Below, one piece after another: positions 50,501-57,702 of a stretch of 64,000 bases of DNA. This DNA comes from Streptacidiphilus jeojiense. GTDB lineage: Bacteria > Actinomycetota > Actinomycetes > Streptomycetales > Streptomycetaceae. The position numbers and the translations under genes were made by a program. Position 1 is the first letter of the stretch. Every line of letters begins with the position of its first letter. The notes under the pieces were generated by a model. That model saw only the letters and a program-made list of their open reading frames with translations, did not search any database and was not told the origin of the DNA. The stretch is from positions 133,914 through 197,913 of the forward strand of contig NZ_JOEH01000013.1 of NCBI RefSeq assembly GCF_000719095.1, given 5' to 3'.

Positions 50501-52252
50501 ACCGCCGAGGACACCGGGGCTGACTCCGAGTCAGCTGATCCCGAGTCGACCGGCGGGTCGGCCGACGGTTCCGCCGCCTCCCTCCCCGCGCTGCGCGAGG
50601 CCCACCGCGCCGCCTCGCAGCTCTACGACCAGGTCGGCGTCGGCGCTGATCTGCGCGCCGAGCAGGCCCGGGCCGAGAGCGATGAGTCCGCCGCCCGCAC
50701 CGAGCTGGACCGCCTGACCAACAAGGTCCGCTCCCGCGCCGAGGAACTGCTCACCACCCCCGACGGCGCGGACGCGCCGGGCCGGCAGGCCGCCGCCGCC
50801 CGCGCCGAGGACCTCGTCCAGACCATCGAGGGCCGCGCTTCCGCCGCCAGCGAGCAGCTGGGCCGGCTGCGCGGCGAGGCCGAGCGCAGCGCCCCGGTCA
50901 CCGGGGACGCCCACACCGAGCTGCCCGACGAGCTGGTCCCCACCGACACCGGGCACGCCCAGACGCTGCTCCGTGCCGCCACCGCCGAGCTGGCCGGGCG
51001 CACCGACCTGCTCAGCGCCGCCCGTTCGGCCCACAACGAGCTGCAGCGCTCGCTGGAGGCCACCCAGCACGCCTCCGCCGAGTTCGACGAGTCCGCCGCC
51101 CAACTCCGGGACGGCCTGCGGGAACCGGCCGCGGCCACCCCCGAGGGCGAGGACGAGGCGCCGCCGCCGTTCCCCGGCCCCCTGGCCGAGGCCCGCCAGT
51201 CCGCCGCCGACAGCCGCCGCTCGCTGCGCGCCGCCGTGGCCGACCTGGCCGCGTCCGACCTGGCCGTCCGCGACGCCTCCGACGCCCTGGTCCGGCACGC
51301 CAACTCCACCCGCTACGAGGCCGTCCGCACCCCGGCCCGGCAGCAGATCCGCGAACTCCCGGCCGCCGCCCTGCCGGAGCACGCCGCCGCCTGGGCGGTC
51401 GCCTTCGCCCCCCGGCTGCGGGTCCTCAGCGACGAGTTGGAGCAGCTGGAGCGCAACCGCGACAGCATCGTCGACCGGCTGCGCGGCCTGGTCGAGACCT
51501 CGCTGGCCACCCTGCGCGCCGCCCAGCGGCTGTCCCGGCTGCCCGAGGGTCTGGGGGAGTGGTCCGGCCAGGAGTTCCTCCGGATCCGCTTCGAGGACCC
51601 GGACCACGCCGTGCTGACCGAGCGCCTCGGCGAGGTCATCGACGAGGCCACCCGCGCCGCCGTCCGCCGCACCGGCGCGGCCAGCGGCACCAGTGACTGG
51701 GGCCGCAGGGACGGGATGTCGCTGCTGCTGCGCGGCGTCCACGCGGCCGTCGAGCCCAAGGGCATCGCCGTGGAGATCCTCAAGCCGGACGCGGTGCTGC
51801 GCGCCGAGCGGGTCTCGGTCAGCCAGATGTCGGACGTGTTCTCCGGCGGCCAGCTGCTCACCGCGGCCATCGCGCTCTACTGCACCATGGCGGCGCTGCG
51901 CGCCAACGACCGCGGCCAGGCCCGGCTGGCCCACGCCGGAACCCTGTTCCTGGACAACCCGATCGGCCGGGCCAACGCCACCTATCTGATCGAGCTCCAG
52001 CGCGCCGTGGCCTCGGCCCTCGGGGTGCAGCTGATCTACACCACCGGCCTGCTGGATGCCAATGCGCTGGCGGAGTTCCCGCTGATCATCCGGCTGCGCA
52101 ACGACGCCGACCTGCGGGCCGGGCTGAAGTACATCTCGGTGGAGGAGCACCTGCGCCCCGGCCTGCCCGAGATCGACCCGGAGGAGGCCGACATCCACGG
52201 CGCGGTCACCGCCACCCGGATGTTCCGCAGGCCGGTGGAGGCCACCGTCTGA
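47600..52252 (+). CDS. Giant SMC-like ABC ATPase, 1550 residues
   Basis: An SMC/Rad50-type ATPase. Walker A is LENGGGKSVLLKL (G66-S70); Ala/Arg/Glu-rich coiled coil fills roughly residues 270-1280, with a break near 590-720 that may be the hinge; the ABC signature is DVFSGGQLL (1414-1418). The Walker B segment reads LFLDNPIG, with Asn1453 where SMC proteins have the catalytic Glu. It is larger than SMC (about 1190), MksB or JetC (about 1100). Last gene of a three-gene operon without a JetD/TOPRIM nuclease. Roles in chromosome organisation or plasmid/phage defence are possible; neither is shown. Confidence 0.8.
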   Translation: MYELNRVRLYSIGPAGARYADTVLDLSGVGDPVPEPAPSQPGFFDEEESGPPRRPAPAGVLFLENGGGKSVLLKLIFSVMLPGHRNTLGGASSGVLRKFLLADDCGHVALEWQHTLTGETVVVGKVSEWRGRQVSTDPRKFAEAWYSFRPGPGLSLDGLPVAERTTFLPAPGQEAPKVSPKGRRRTMKGFRDALTEAGKAEPALDLVWEEGHDRWIEHLGSLGLDPELFRYQREMNADEGEAAGLFAVKNDADFTDLLLRAVTDTRDTDGLADLVHGFANKLGRRAELTAERDFTAGSLDLLRRIAEAATARESVRETHRSAERRTRRLARTLAARAAAERDQVRELAEQVAEAAAAVADAEDGRTRQSLITAELTHRHASLALAAATGTAAGLRKELLDARTLHSAWQATELVLRHRAAADRSARMSAAIREAERDAAPALAARTRAARALVGALETAAAAAEAQADSEEQRAGALQAEGETARRDATAAATAAQKGRSESEHLRQRLAEVEQETQAAVRSGWIDSTNAAPDAEAVDPARAALEASDAEQQATAAWEQARTVADQAAARAREAAARGARAELAAARASDALAAAETALAAEQDAAAELAAHPRSTELLGVQVGELSPEALDRSADSLRELLDDSVTAAERTLFELRTAAAADSRVLAALGDGGLLPPGPDVLATVEYLGEHGVPALPGWRYLAQSVDPADHDRILDARPQLVDGVIVTDPAALERAREALSAAALLPRSAVAVGTAAALLAPVLDGTGTAASSGVFLVPPNPAMHDENAADEERNQLRDRATARDEQIRALAARLGADRLLSGRLASWRTRCPDGHLDALAGTAEAARSVLDLAGAELASARAEHQDADADQQQASRLRDERGEAAQQARRRADALAGLAFRLRERTGWTGRLRELIDETAQAEQRQQLCTERAQAADEDRRAAQRAADDARRTVRALRAERAELPTAEDTGADSESADPESTGGSADGSAASLPALREAHRAASQLYDQVGVGADLRAEQARAESDESAARTELDRLTNKVRSRAEELLTTPDGADAPGRQAAAARAEDLVQTIEGRASAASEQLGRLRGEAERSAPVTGDAHTELPDELVPTDTGHAQTLLRAATAELAGRTDLLSAARSAHNELQRSLEATQHASAEFDESAAQLRDGLREPAAATPEGEDEAPPPFPGPLAEARQSAADSRRSLRAAVADLAASDLAVRDASDALVRHANSTRYEAVRTPARQQIRELPAAALPEHAAAWAVAFAPRLRVLSDELEQLERNRDSIVDRLRGLVETSLATLRAAQRLSRLPEGLGEWSGQEFLRIRFEDPDHAVLTERLGEVIDEATRAAVRRTGAASGTSDWGRRDGMSLLLRGVHAAVEPKGIAVEILKPDAVLRAERVSVSQMSDVFSGGQLLTAAIALYCTMAALRANDRGQARLAHAGTLFLDNPIGRANATYLIELQRAVASALGVQLIYTTGLLDANALAEFPLIIRLRNDADLRAGLKYISVEEHLRPGLPEIDPEEADIHGAVTATRMFRRPVEATV

Positions 52253-52281
52253 GCGTCCGTCAACTCACGGGACAGCGCTGG

Positions 52282-52524
52282 TCAGAGCTGCCGCCGCGCC
52301 GCCCTGCGCCGCTGCACGTCGGCCTGCAGCGCGATGCCGGCGTCCAGCAGGAACCAGGTCGTCGCGAAGATGCCCACGGCGGTGACCCCGAGCGCCAGCG
52401 GAGTGAAGTCGGCATGCGCGATCGAGCCGAAGATCGTGAAGAGCAGGGCGTTCAGGGTCATCCCGGCGGCGACCAGCAGCCGCGCCCGCGCCTTGCGGGA
52501 CCTGTCCGACACCCGACCAGCCAC
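52282..52524 (-). CDS. Small two-helix membrane protein
   Basis: An 80-residue protein with a basic N-terminus (MAGRVSDRSRKARARLL), two hydrophobic helices (about 17-38 and 44-66) and a basic tail (QRRRAARRQL). Codon composition is that of a coding gene. Function unknown. It converges on the SMC-like gene with a gap of about 30 bp and lies upstream of glpK on the same strand in opposite functional context. Probably an independent gene rather than part of either operon. Confidence 0.65.
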   Translation of the reverse strand: MAGRVSDRSRKARARLLVAAGMTLNALLFTIFGSIAHADFTPLALGVTAVGIFATTWFLLDAGIALQADVQRRRAARRQL

Positions 52525-52607
52525 TCCAGCCCCCCGGCCTCACCCGACGCAGAACACCGACCACCGACACCGACCACCACCAGGAGTCCTGCCCAGCAGG
52601 GAGGGGC

Positions 52608-54206
52608 TCATGCCCCGCCCGGGACCGAGTCCTCGTCGATCCACCCCTTGGTGCGCTCCACCGCCTTCAGCCAGTTGCGCTGCTCCCGGGCCCGCTCCTG
52701 CGCGCCCATCCGCGGCGTCCACTCCGCGCCGCGGTGCCAGTTGGCCCGCAGCGCGTCCAGGTCCGGCCAGAAGCCGACGGCCAGCCCGGCCGCGTAGGCC
52801 GCGCCCAGCGCGGTGGTCTCGGCCACCAGCGGCCGCTCCACCGGCGCGTCCAGGACGTCCGAGATGATCTGCATCAGCAGGTCGTTGGCGGTCATCCCGC
52901 CGTCCACCTTGAGCGAGCTGAGGGTCACCCCGGAGTCCTTGGCCATGGCGTCGACGACCTCGCGGGTCTGCCAGGCGGTGGCCTCCAGCACCGCGCGGGC
53001 CAGATGACCCTTGTTCACATAGCCGGTCAGCCCGGTGATCACGCCCCGCGCGTCGGAGCGCCAGTAGGGCGCGAACAGTCCGGAGAACGCCGGCACGATG
53101 TAGGCGCCGCCGTTGTCCTGCACGGTCGAGGCCAGCTCCTCGATCTCGGCGGCCGTGGAGATCAGCCCCAGCTGGTCGCGCAGCCACTGCACCAGCGAAC
53201 CGGTGACCGCGATGGAGCCCTCAAGCGCGTAGACCGGCTTCCGGTCGCCGATCCGGTAGCCGACCGTGGTCAGCAGTCCGTGGTACGAGTTCACGGCCTT
53301 CTCACCGGTGTTGAGCAGCAGGAAGGTGCCGGTGCCGTAGGTGCTCTTGGCCTCGCCCTCGTCGAAGCAGGTCTGCCCGAACAGCGCGGCCTGCTGGTCG
53401 CCCAGGGCCGAGGCCACCGGCACGCCCGCCAGTTCGCCCACCGCGTACCCGTAGACCTCGGCGGAGGAGCGGATCTCCGGCAGCAGCGAGGCCGGGACGG
53501 CGAAGGACTCCAGCAGCCGCTCGTCCCACTCCAGGGTGTGCAGGTTCATCAGCATGGTGCGCGAGGCGTTGGTGACGTCGGTGACGTGCACGCCGCCGTC
53601 CACGCCGCCGGTGAGGTTCCAGATCAGCCAGCTGTCCATGGTGCCGAACATCAGCTCGCCGGCCTCGGCGCGCCCGCGCAGCCCGTCCACGTTGTCCAGC
53701 AGCCAACGGATCTTGGGCCCGGCGAAGTAGCTGGCCAGCGGCAGCCCGGTCTCGCGGCGGAAGCGGTCTTTGCCGACGTTGCGGCCCAGCTCCCGGCAGA
53801 GCGCCTCGGTCCTGGTGTCCTGCCAGACGATGGCGTTGTGCACCGGCTCCCCGGTGCGGCGGTCCCACAGCAGGGTGGTCTCCCGCTGGTTGGTGATCCC
53901 GATCGCGCTCAGCTCCGCCGGGCCGATCCCGGCCCGGCGCATCGCCTGGGTGACCACCGACCGCACCCGGGTCCAGATCTCGCCGGCGTCGTGCTCGACC
54001 CAGCCGGGCTGGGGGAAGATCTGCCGGTGCTCCTGCTGCTCGACGGCGACGATCGCACCGTCCGCGTCGAAGACGATGCAGCGGCTCGAGGTGGTCCCCT
54101 GGTCGATCGCGGCGACGTGGCGGCCCTGCGGCCGTCCCCCGGCGGCGGGTACTGCGGTGATGGTGGGGCGCGGCAGTGGAGGCATGGACGAGAGTCTGCC
54201 AGTCAC
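52608..54206 (-). CDS. glpK: Glycerol kinase
   Basis: A 532-residue FGGY-family kinase that makes sn-glycerol 3-phosphate. Visible are the phosphate-1 loop [41 protein letters not shown], the FGGY signature region [11 protein letters not shown], and the C-terminal VDGGMTAND. It is longer than the usual 500 because of about 27 extra N-terminal residues. The GTG at 54206 follows AGGA; an ATG at 54185 is an alternative. Neither glpF nor glpD is adjacent, so glycerol uptake genes lie elsewhere. Confidence 0.9.
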   Translation of the reverse strand: MTGRLSSMPPLPRPTITAVPAAGGRPQGRHVAAIDQGTTSSRCIVFDADGAIVAVEQQEHRQIFPQPGWVEHDAGEIWTRVRSVVTQAMRRAGIGPAELSAIGITNQRETTLLWDRRTGEPVHNAIVWQDTRTEALCRELGRNVGKDRFRRETGLPLASYFAGPKIRWLLDNVDGLRGRAEAGELMFGTMDSWLIWNLTGGVDGGVHVTDVTNASRTMLMNLHTLEWDERLLESFAVPASLLPEIRSSAEVYGYAVGELAGVPVASALGDQQAALFGQTCFDEGEAKSTYGTGTFLLLNTGEKAVNSYHGLLTTVGYRIGDRKPVYALEGSIAVTGSLVQWLRDQLGLISTAAEIEELASTVQDNGGAYIVPAFSGLFAPYWRSDARGVITGLTGYVNKGHLARAVLEATAWQTREVVDAMAKDSGVTLSSLKVDGGMTANDLLMQIISDVLDAPVERPLVAETTALGAAYAAGLAVGFWPDLDALRANWHRGAEWTPRMGAQERAREQRNWLKAVERTKGWIDEDSVPGGA

Positions 54207-54250
54207 CCCCGTCCTGCCTCCACCGCCGCAGCTCCAACGCGGCGCCTGGG

Positions 54251-54964
54251 TCAGGAAGCCAGCCGCCCACCGCCGTCAACCGGCAGCACAATCCCCGTGG
54301 TGTACGCGTTCTCCACCAGGAAGGCGATGGCATGCGCCACCTCCTCCGGCCGCCCGGGCCGCCCCAACGGTGTGTTCGTGCAGGCCCCGTTCACCACAGC
54401 GCCCCGGTTCTCCTCGGGCAGCCAGTCCCACCACGGGGTGTCGATCACGCCCGGCGAGAGGGCGTTGACCCGGCGCGGCGCGAGTTCGACCGCGAGAATC
54501 CTGGCGGCCGTCTCCAGAGCCGCGTTCGACGAACCCAGCACGGTCAACCCGGGGGCGCTCATCTGGGAGCTCGCGGCACCGAGCAGGGTGACCGAGCCGT
54601 CGGCCCGCAGCGTCTCCAACGCGGCCTTGACCGTCAGCAGCTGCGGAATGAGTTTCCCCTCGCTGTGCCTCCGCAGCTCTGCTGCGGTCAGCTCCAGCAA
54701 CGGGGTGATCCCGCCCCTGGGCGAGACGGTCACCACCAGGTGGTCGAACGGCCCCACCTCGGCGAAGAACTCGGCCAGCTGTCCCTCGTCGGAGGCGTCC
54801 AGGGTCCGCCCCTCGACCCCGTCGCCGAGCACCTTCAGCGCCGCCTCCAGGCGGTCGGCGCTCCGTCCGGCGACGACGACCCGGTTGCCCCGGTCCCGCA
54901 GCAGTTCGGCGGTGGCCAGGCCGATCCCGGAGGTACCGCCGACGATCACAACACGTTCAGACAT
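54251..54964 (-). CDS. SDR-fold protein lacking the usual Tyr/Lys pair
   Basis: A 237-residue short-chain dehydrogenase-fold protein. The cofactor loop [14 protein letters not shown] is normal and Asp/Arg residues for NADP follow (AGRSADR). At the catalytic site the aligned segment is [18 protein letters not shown], so the YxxxK pair is replaced (Leu and Asn); the usual Ser survives in GAASSQ. It diverges from a TetR regulator across a palindromic operator, an arrangement typical of ligand-inducible oxidoreductases. It may use other residues for catalysis. Compare the SDR at 14154. Confidence 0.82.
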   Translation of the reverse strand: MSERVVIVGGTSGIGLATAELLRDRGNRVVVAGRSADRLEAALKVLGDGVEGRTLDASDEGQLAEFFAEVGPFDHLVVTVSPRGGITPLLELTAAELRRHSEGKLIPQLLTVKAALETLRADGSVTLLGAASSQMSAPGLTVLGSSNAALETAARILAVELAPRRVNALSPGVIDTPWWDWLPEENRGAVVNGACTNTPLGRPGRPEEVAHAIAFLVENAYTTGIVLPVDGGGRLAS

Positions 54965-55011
54965 GGCGTCCGCTTCCTCTATCCCTCCCGGTGACCCACT
55001 TTCGAGTCACT

Positions 55012-55036
55012 GTGCCTCGATTATGTATCGAGACAC
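55012..55036. promoter_or_regulatory. Palindromic operator between SDR and TetR genes
   Basis: CTCGAT-TATGT-ATCGAG (55016-55032) is a perfect 6-5-6 inverted repeat, extended to ten bases per side with one mismatch (GTGC/ACAC). It sits 22 bp before the TetR start and 48 bp before the SDR start, the usual position of a TetR operator acting on both genes. Confidence 0.7.
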
Positions 55037-55057
55037 GGTGCCTTGTAAAGTCGGGCC

Positions 55058-55630
55058 ATGAACAAGACCACCCCCGCTCCCCAGGGGCGCCCCCGCAGCG
55101 AGAGCGCCCACCGGGCGATCCTGGACGCGGCCGTGGGCCTGGCCGTCCGCGACGGCTACACCGCCGTCACCATCAAGGGCATCGCCGAGGCCGCAGGTGT
55201 CGGCCGGCAGACCGTCTACCGCTGGTGGCCGACCAGGGGGGCGGTGCTGCTGGAGGCGCTCGGCGAGATCGGCGCGGCCCATGTGCTGCCCGAGCCCTCC
55301 GGGGACCCGCGCGCGGACCTGCGGCGCTTCCTGGACCAGACCTTCGAGCTGGCCGCCGAGGTGCCGGTCGCCAACGTCCTGCTGGGCATCACCGCCGACG
55401 CCGTGAGCGACCCCGGGCTGGCGGCGGACCGGCGCGGCTACATCTCCGGCCGCCGCGATCTGCTGCGCCAGGCGCTGGAGCGCTGCGGCGACACCTGGGC
55501 GGTGCCGGTGGACACCCTGGTGGACCTGGCCTTCGGTGCCATGTGGTACCGGCTGATGAACGAACACGCAGCCGTGGGACCGCAGTTGACGGAGGAACTG
55601 ATGGTGGTGGTGGACGCGCTGGCCCGCTAG
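55058..55630 (+). CDS. TetR/AcrR family regulator
   Basis: A 190-residue repressor. The helix-turn-helix runs from HRAILDAAVGLAVRDGYTAV to VGRQTVYRWWPTRGAV, the RWW form common in TetR proteins with C-terminal domain TetR_C_11-like. It diverges from the SDR gene at 54251 and probably represses it and itself through the 25-bp palindrome. The effector is unknown. Confidence 0.88.
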   Translation: MNKTTPAPQGRPRSESAHRAILDAAVGLAVRDGYTAVTIKGIAEAAGVGRQTVYRWWPTRGAVLLEALGEIGAAHVLPEPSGDPRADLRRFLDQTFELAAEVPVANVLLGITADAVSDPGLAADRRGYISGRRDLLRQALERCGDTWAVPVDTLVDLAFGAMWYRLMNEHAAVGPQLTEELMVVVDALAR

Positions 55631-55660
55631 GGGGTGGCCTCCGAACCGCTTCGGCGCTAT

Positions 55661-55715
55661 GTTGTTCTCATTACGAGAAGGACTCCGAGTGAGAACGACT
55701 CGGAGTGAGAACAAC
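55661..55715. promoter_or_regulatory. Repeats before the NrtR-like gene, likely operator
   Basis: GTTGTTCTCA (55661-55670) and TGAGAACAAC (55706-55715) are perfect inverted repeats 35 bp apart. Between them lie two direct repeats of ACTCCGAGTGAGAAC (55682-55696 and 55698-55712, one mismatch), each with its own partial symmetry. They lie just before the start of the Nudix-type regulator, suggesting autoregulation of its operon. Confidence 0.6.
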
Positions 55716-55747
55716 CTGTACCGAGAGCGACCCGAGCGGAGCGCCCG

Positions 55748-56593
55748 ATGCCGACCCAGGACCAGCCGTCGCAGGCCGACCAGTCCCAGTCCGAGCAGGA
55801 CTGGCTGGCGGCCTACGACCCCCGGGCCTTCACCCCGGTCGCGGTGACCGTGGACGTGGTCGCTCTGACGCTGCGTCAGGACCGGCTGCACGTACTGCTG
55901 GTCCGCCGCGCGGGCCCGCCGTTCCAGGGCTGCTGGGCGCTGCCCGGCGGCTTCGTCCGAGCCGGGAAGGAGGACCTCGACCAGGCCGCGGCCCGCGAGC
56001 TCGCCGAGGAGACCGGGGTGGACACCGCCGCGCTGCGACGGGTCCACCTGGAACAGCTCGGCTCCTACGGCGCCCCCGCCCGCGATCCGCGGATGCACGT
56101 GATCTCCGTGGCCTACCTCGCCTTCGCTCCCGACCTGCCCGATCCGCAGGCGGGCACCGATGCGGCCGCGGCCGCCTGGGTGCCGCTCGGCGGGACCGCT
56201 CCGGCTGCCGGACCCCACAGGGGAGGGCCCAGCAGCCGGAGCGGTCCCGCCGGGCACCCACTCGCCTTCGACCATGCGGTGATCCTCGCCGAGGCGCTGG
56301 ACCGGGCCCGTTCCAAACTCGAGTACACCCCGCTGGCCACCGCCTTCCTCGGCCCCGAGTTCACCATCTCCGAACTGCGCTCGGTCTACGAGGAGATCTG
56401 GGGGGAGAAGCTGCACGCCGGCAACTTCCACCGCAAGGTGCTCTCCGTCCCCGGCTTCGTCGAGAGCACCGGCGCCACCGCGACCAAAGCGGGCAGCAAG
56501 GGCGGGCCCCGGGCCCGGCTCTACCGCACCGGCGACGCCCGGCTGCTGCACCCCGCACTGCTGCGACCCGACCGCGAGGAGTCCGTCCGCTGA
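55748..56593 (+). CDS. NrtR-like Nudix transcriptional regulator
   Basis: A 281-residue protein: Nudix domain (VDVVALTLRQDRLHVLLVRR, LPGGFVRAGKEDLDQAAARE, LAEETGV) joined to a C-terminal winged helix (EFTISELRSVYEEIW, NFHRKVL, ARLYR). This is the layout of NrtR, which senses ADP-ribose-type metabolites and controls NAD genes. The Nudix box has one extra residue before its first Glu. Residues about 148-169, between the domains, are encoded by a 21-bp perfect inverted repeat (56188-56252) that looks inserted. The VWA and adenylosuccinate-synthetase genes downstream are likely targets. Confidence 0.82.
   Translation: MPTQDQPSQADQSQSEQDWLAAYDPRAFTPVAVTVDVVALTLRQDRLHVLLVRRAGPPFQGCWALPGGFVRAGKEDLDQAAARELAEETGVDTAALRRVHLEQLGSYGAPARDPRMHVISVAYLAFAPDLPDPQAGTDAAAAAWVPLGGTAPAAGPHRGGPSSRSGPAGHPLAFDHAVILAEALDRARSKLEYTPLATAFLGPEFTISELRSVYEEIWGEKLHAGNFHRKVLSVPGFVESTGATATKAGSKGGPRARLYRTGDARLLHPALLRPDREESVR
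56188..56252. repeat. 21-bp perfect inverted repeat inside the NrtR-like gene
   Basis: Arms at 56188-56208 and 56232-56252 are exact complements (core GGGACCGCTCCGGCTGC), with a 23-nt loop. The insert keeps the frame and encodes a Gly/Pro/Ser-rich linker between the Nudix and winged-helix domains. It could be a small mobile hairpin or a regulatory RNA structure. Confidence 0.85.
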
Positions 56594-56700
56594 CCCCCGT
56601 GACCCCCACGTAGCCATCCGGCCCCACCGCCCGTACGGCACCGGACCTCTGACAGCGCGCCACCCCTCCTGCTCCGTCCCGTCCCGCAGAAGGAGATCCC

Positions 56701-57702
56701 ATGGGAAGCGGACGCTGGTCCACCAACGTCTACGACGCCGCCGCCGAGTACCGCGCCGCCACCGGCGCGGACCCCTTCGACTACAGCAGCCGGGCCCGGG
56801 CCGGCCACCGCAGCGGCTGGAAGGCCCACCGCTCGCTCGACCCCAGGGGCCTCACCGTCCGTGAGAGCCGGGACTCGGCCGAGCACCCCGAATCCCTGGC
56901 CATCGCCGTGCTGTTCGACGTCACCGGATCCATGCAGTCCGTGCCCCGGGTGCTGCAGACCAAGCTGCCCGAACTCTTCGGCCTGCTGCTGCGCAAGGGC
57001 TACACCCAGCACCCGCAGATCCTCTTCGGCGCGGTGGGCGACGCCACCTGCGACCGGGTCCCGCTGCAACTCGGCCAGTTCGAGTCCGACAACCGGATGG
57101 ACGACCACCTCGGCAACATCTTCCTGGAGGGCGGCGGAGGCGGTCAGATGACGGAGTCCTACGAACTCGCCATGTACGCCATGGCCCGGCACACCTCGCT
57201 GGACTGCCACGAGAAGCGCGGGCGCCGCGGCTACCTCTTCCTCATCGGCGACGAACTGCCGTACGGCAAGGTGAAGGCCCGCGAGGTGCGCGCCGTCCTC
57301 GGCGAACGCATCCAGGGCGACATCCCGCTCACCGCCCTGCTCCCGGAACTCCAGCAGCGCTACGACGTCTACTACCTCCTCCCGGCCGGCACCGCCTACT
57401 CCGGCAATCGCAAGGTCCTCGCCACCTGGCGCAGGCTGCTCGGCCAGAACGTCATCGAACTCGACGACCTGGACGCGGTCTGCGAGACCATCGCCCTCAC
57501 CGTCGGCCTCGGCGAGGAGGCCATCGACCTCCAGGAGGGGCTGGAGGACCTGGCCGACATCGGCTCGACCTCCCTGGAGACCGTCGGCAAGGCCCTGGCC
57601 GCGGTCGCCCGCCGCCGGACCGGCCTGGCGGTCCGGGACACCTCCCGGTTCCACGCGTCGCCCCTGGACCGGGGCGCGGCCGGCGGAACGGACCGGCTGT
57701 GA
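56701..57702 (+). CDS. VWA-domain protein
   Basis: A 333-residue soluble protein with a von Willebrand A-like core. A MIDAS-type metal site reads FDVTGSMQ (residues 72-79; DxTxS instead of DxSxS), followed by QILFGAVGDAT and a GGGGGQMTESYELAMYAMARH stretch interrupted here after glycines. Such domains bind partner proteins through a metal ion. AAGGAG precedes the ATG. Its stop overlaps the next gene's GTG, so it is coupled to the adenylosuccinate-synthetase-like enzyme. Exact role unknown. Confidence 0.75.
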   Translation: MGSGRWSTNVYDAAAEYRAATGADPFDYSSRARAGHRSGWKAHRSLDPRGLTVRESRDSAEHPESLAIAVLFDVTGSMQSVPRVLQTKLPELFGLLLRKGYTQHPQILFGAVGDATCDRVPLQLGQFESDNRMDDHLGNIFLEGGGGGQMTESYELAMYAMARHTSLDCHEKRGRRGYLFLIGDELPYGKVKAREVRAVLGERIQGDIPLTALLPELQQRYDVYYLLPAGTAYSGNRKVLATWRRLLGQNVIELDDLDAVCETIALTVGLGEEAIDLQEGLEDLADIGSTSLETVGKALAAVARRRTGLAVRDTSRFHASPLDRGAAGGTDRL

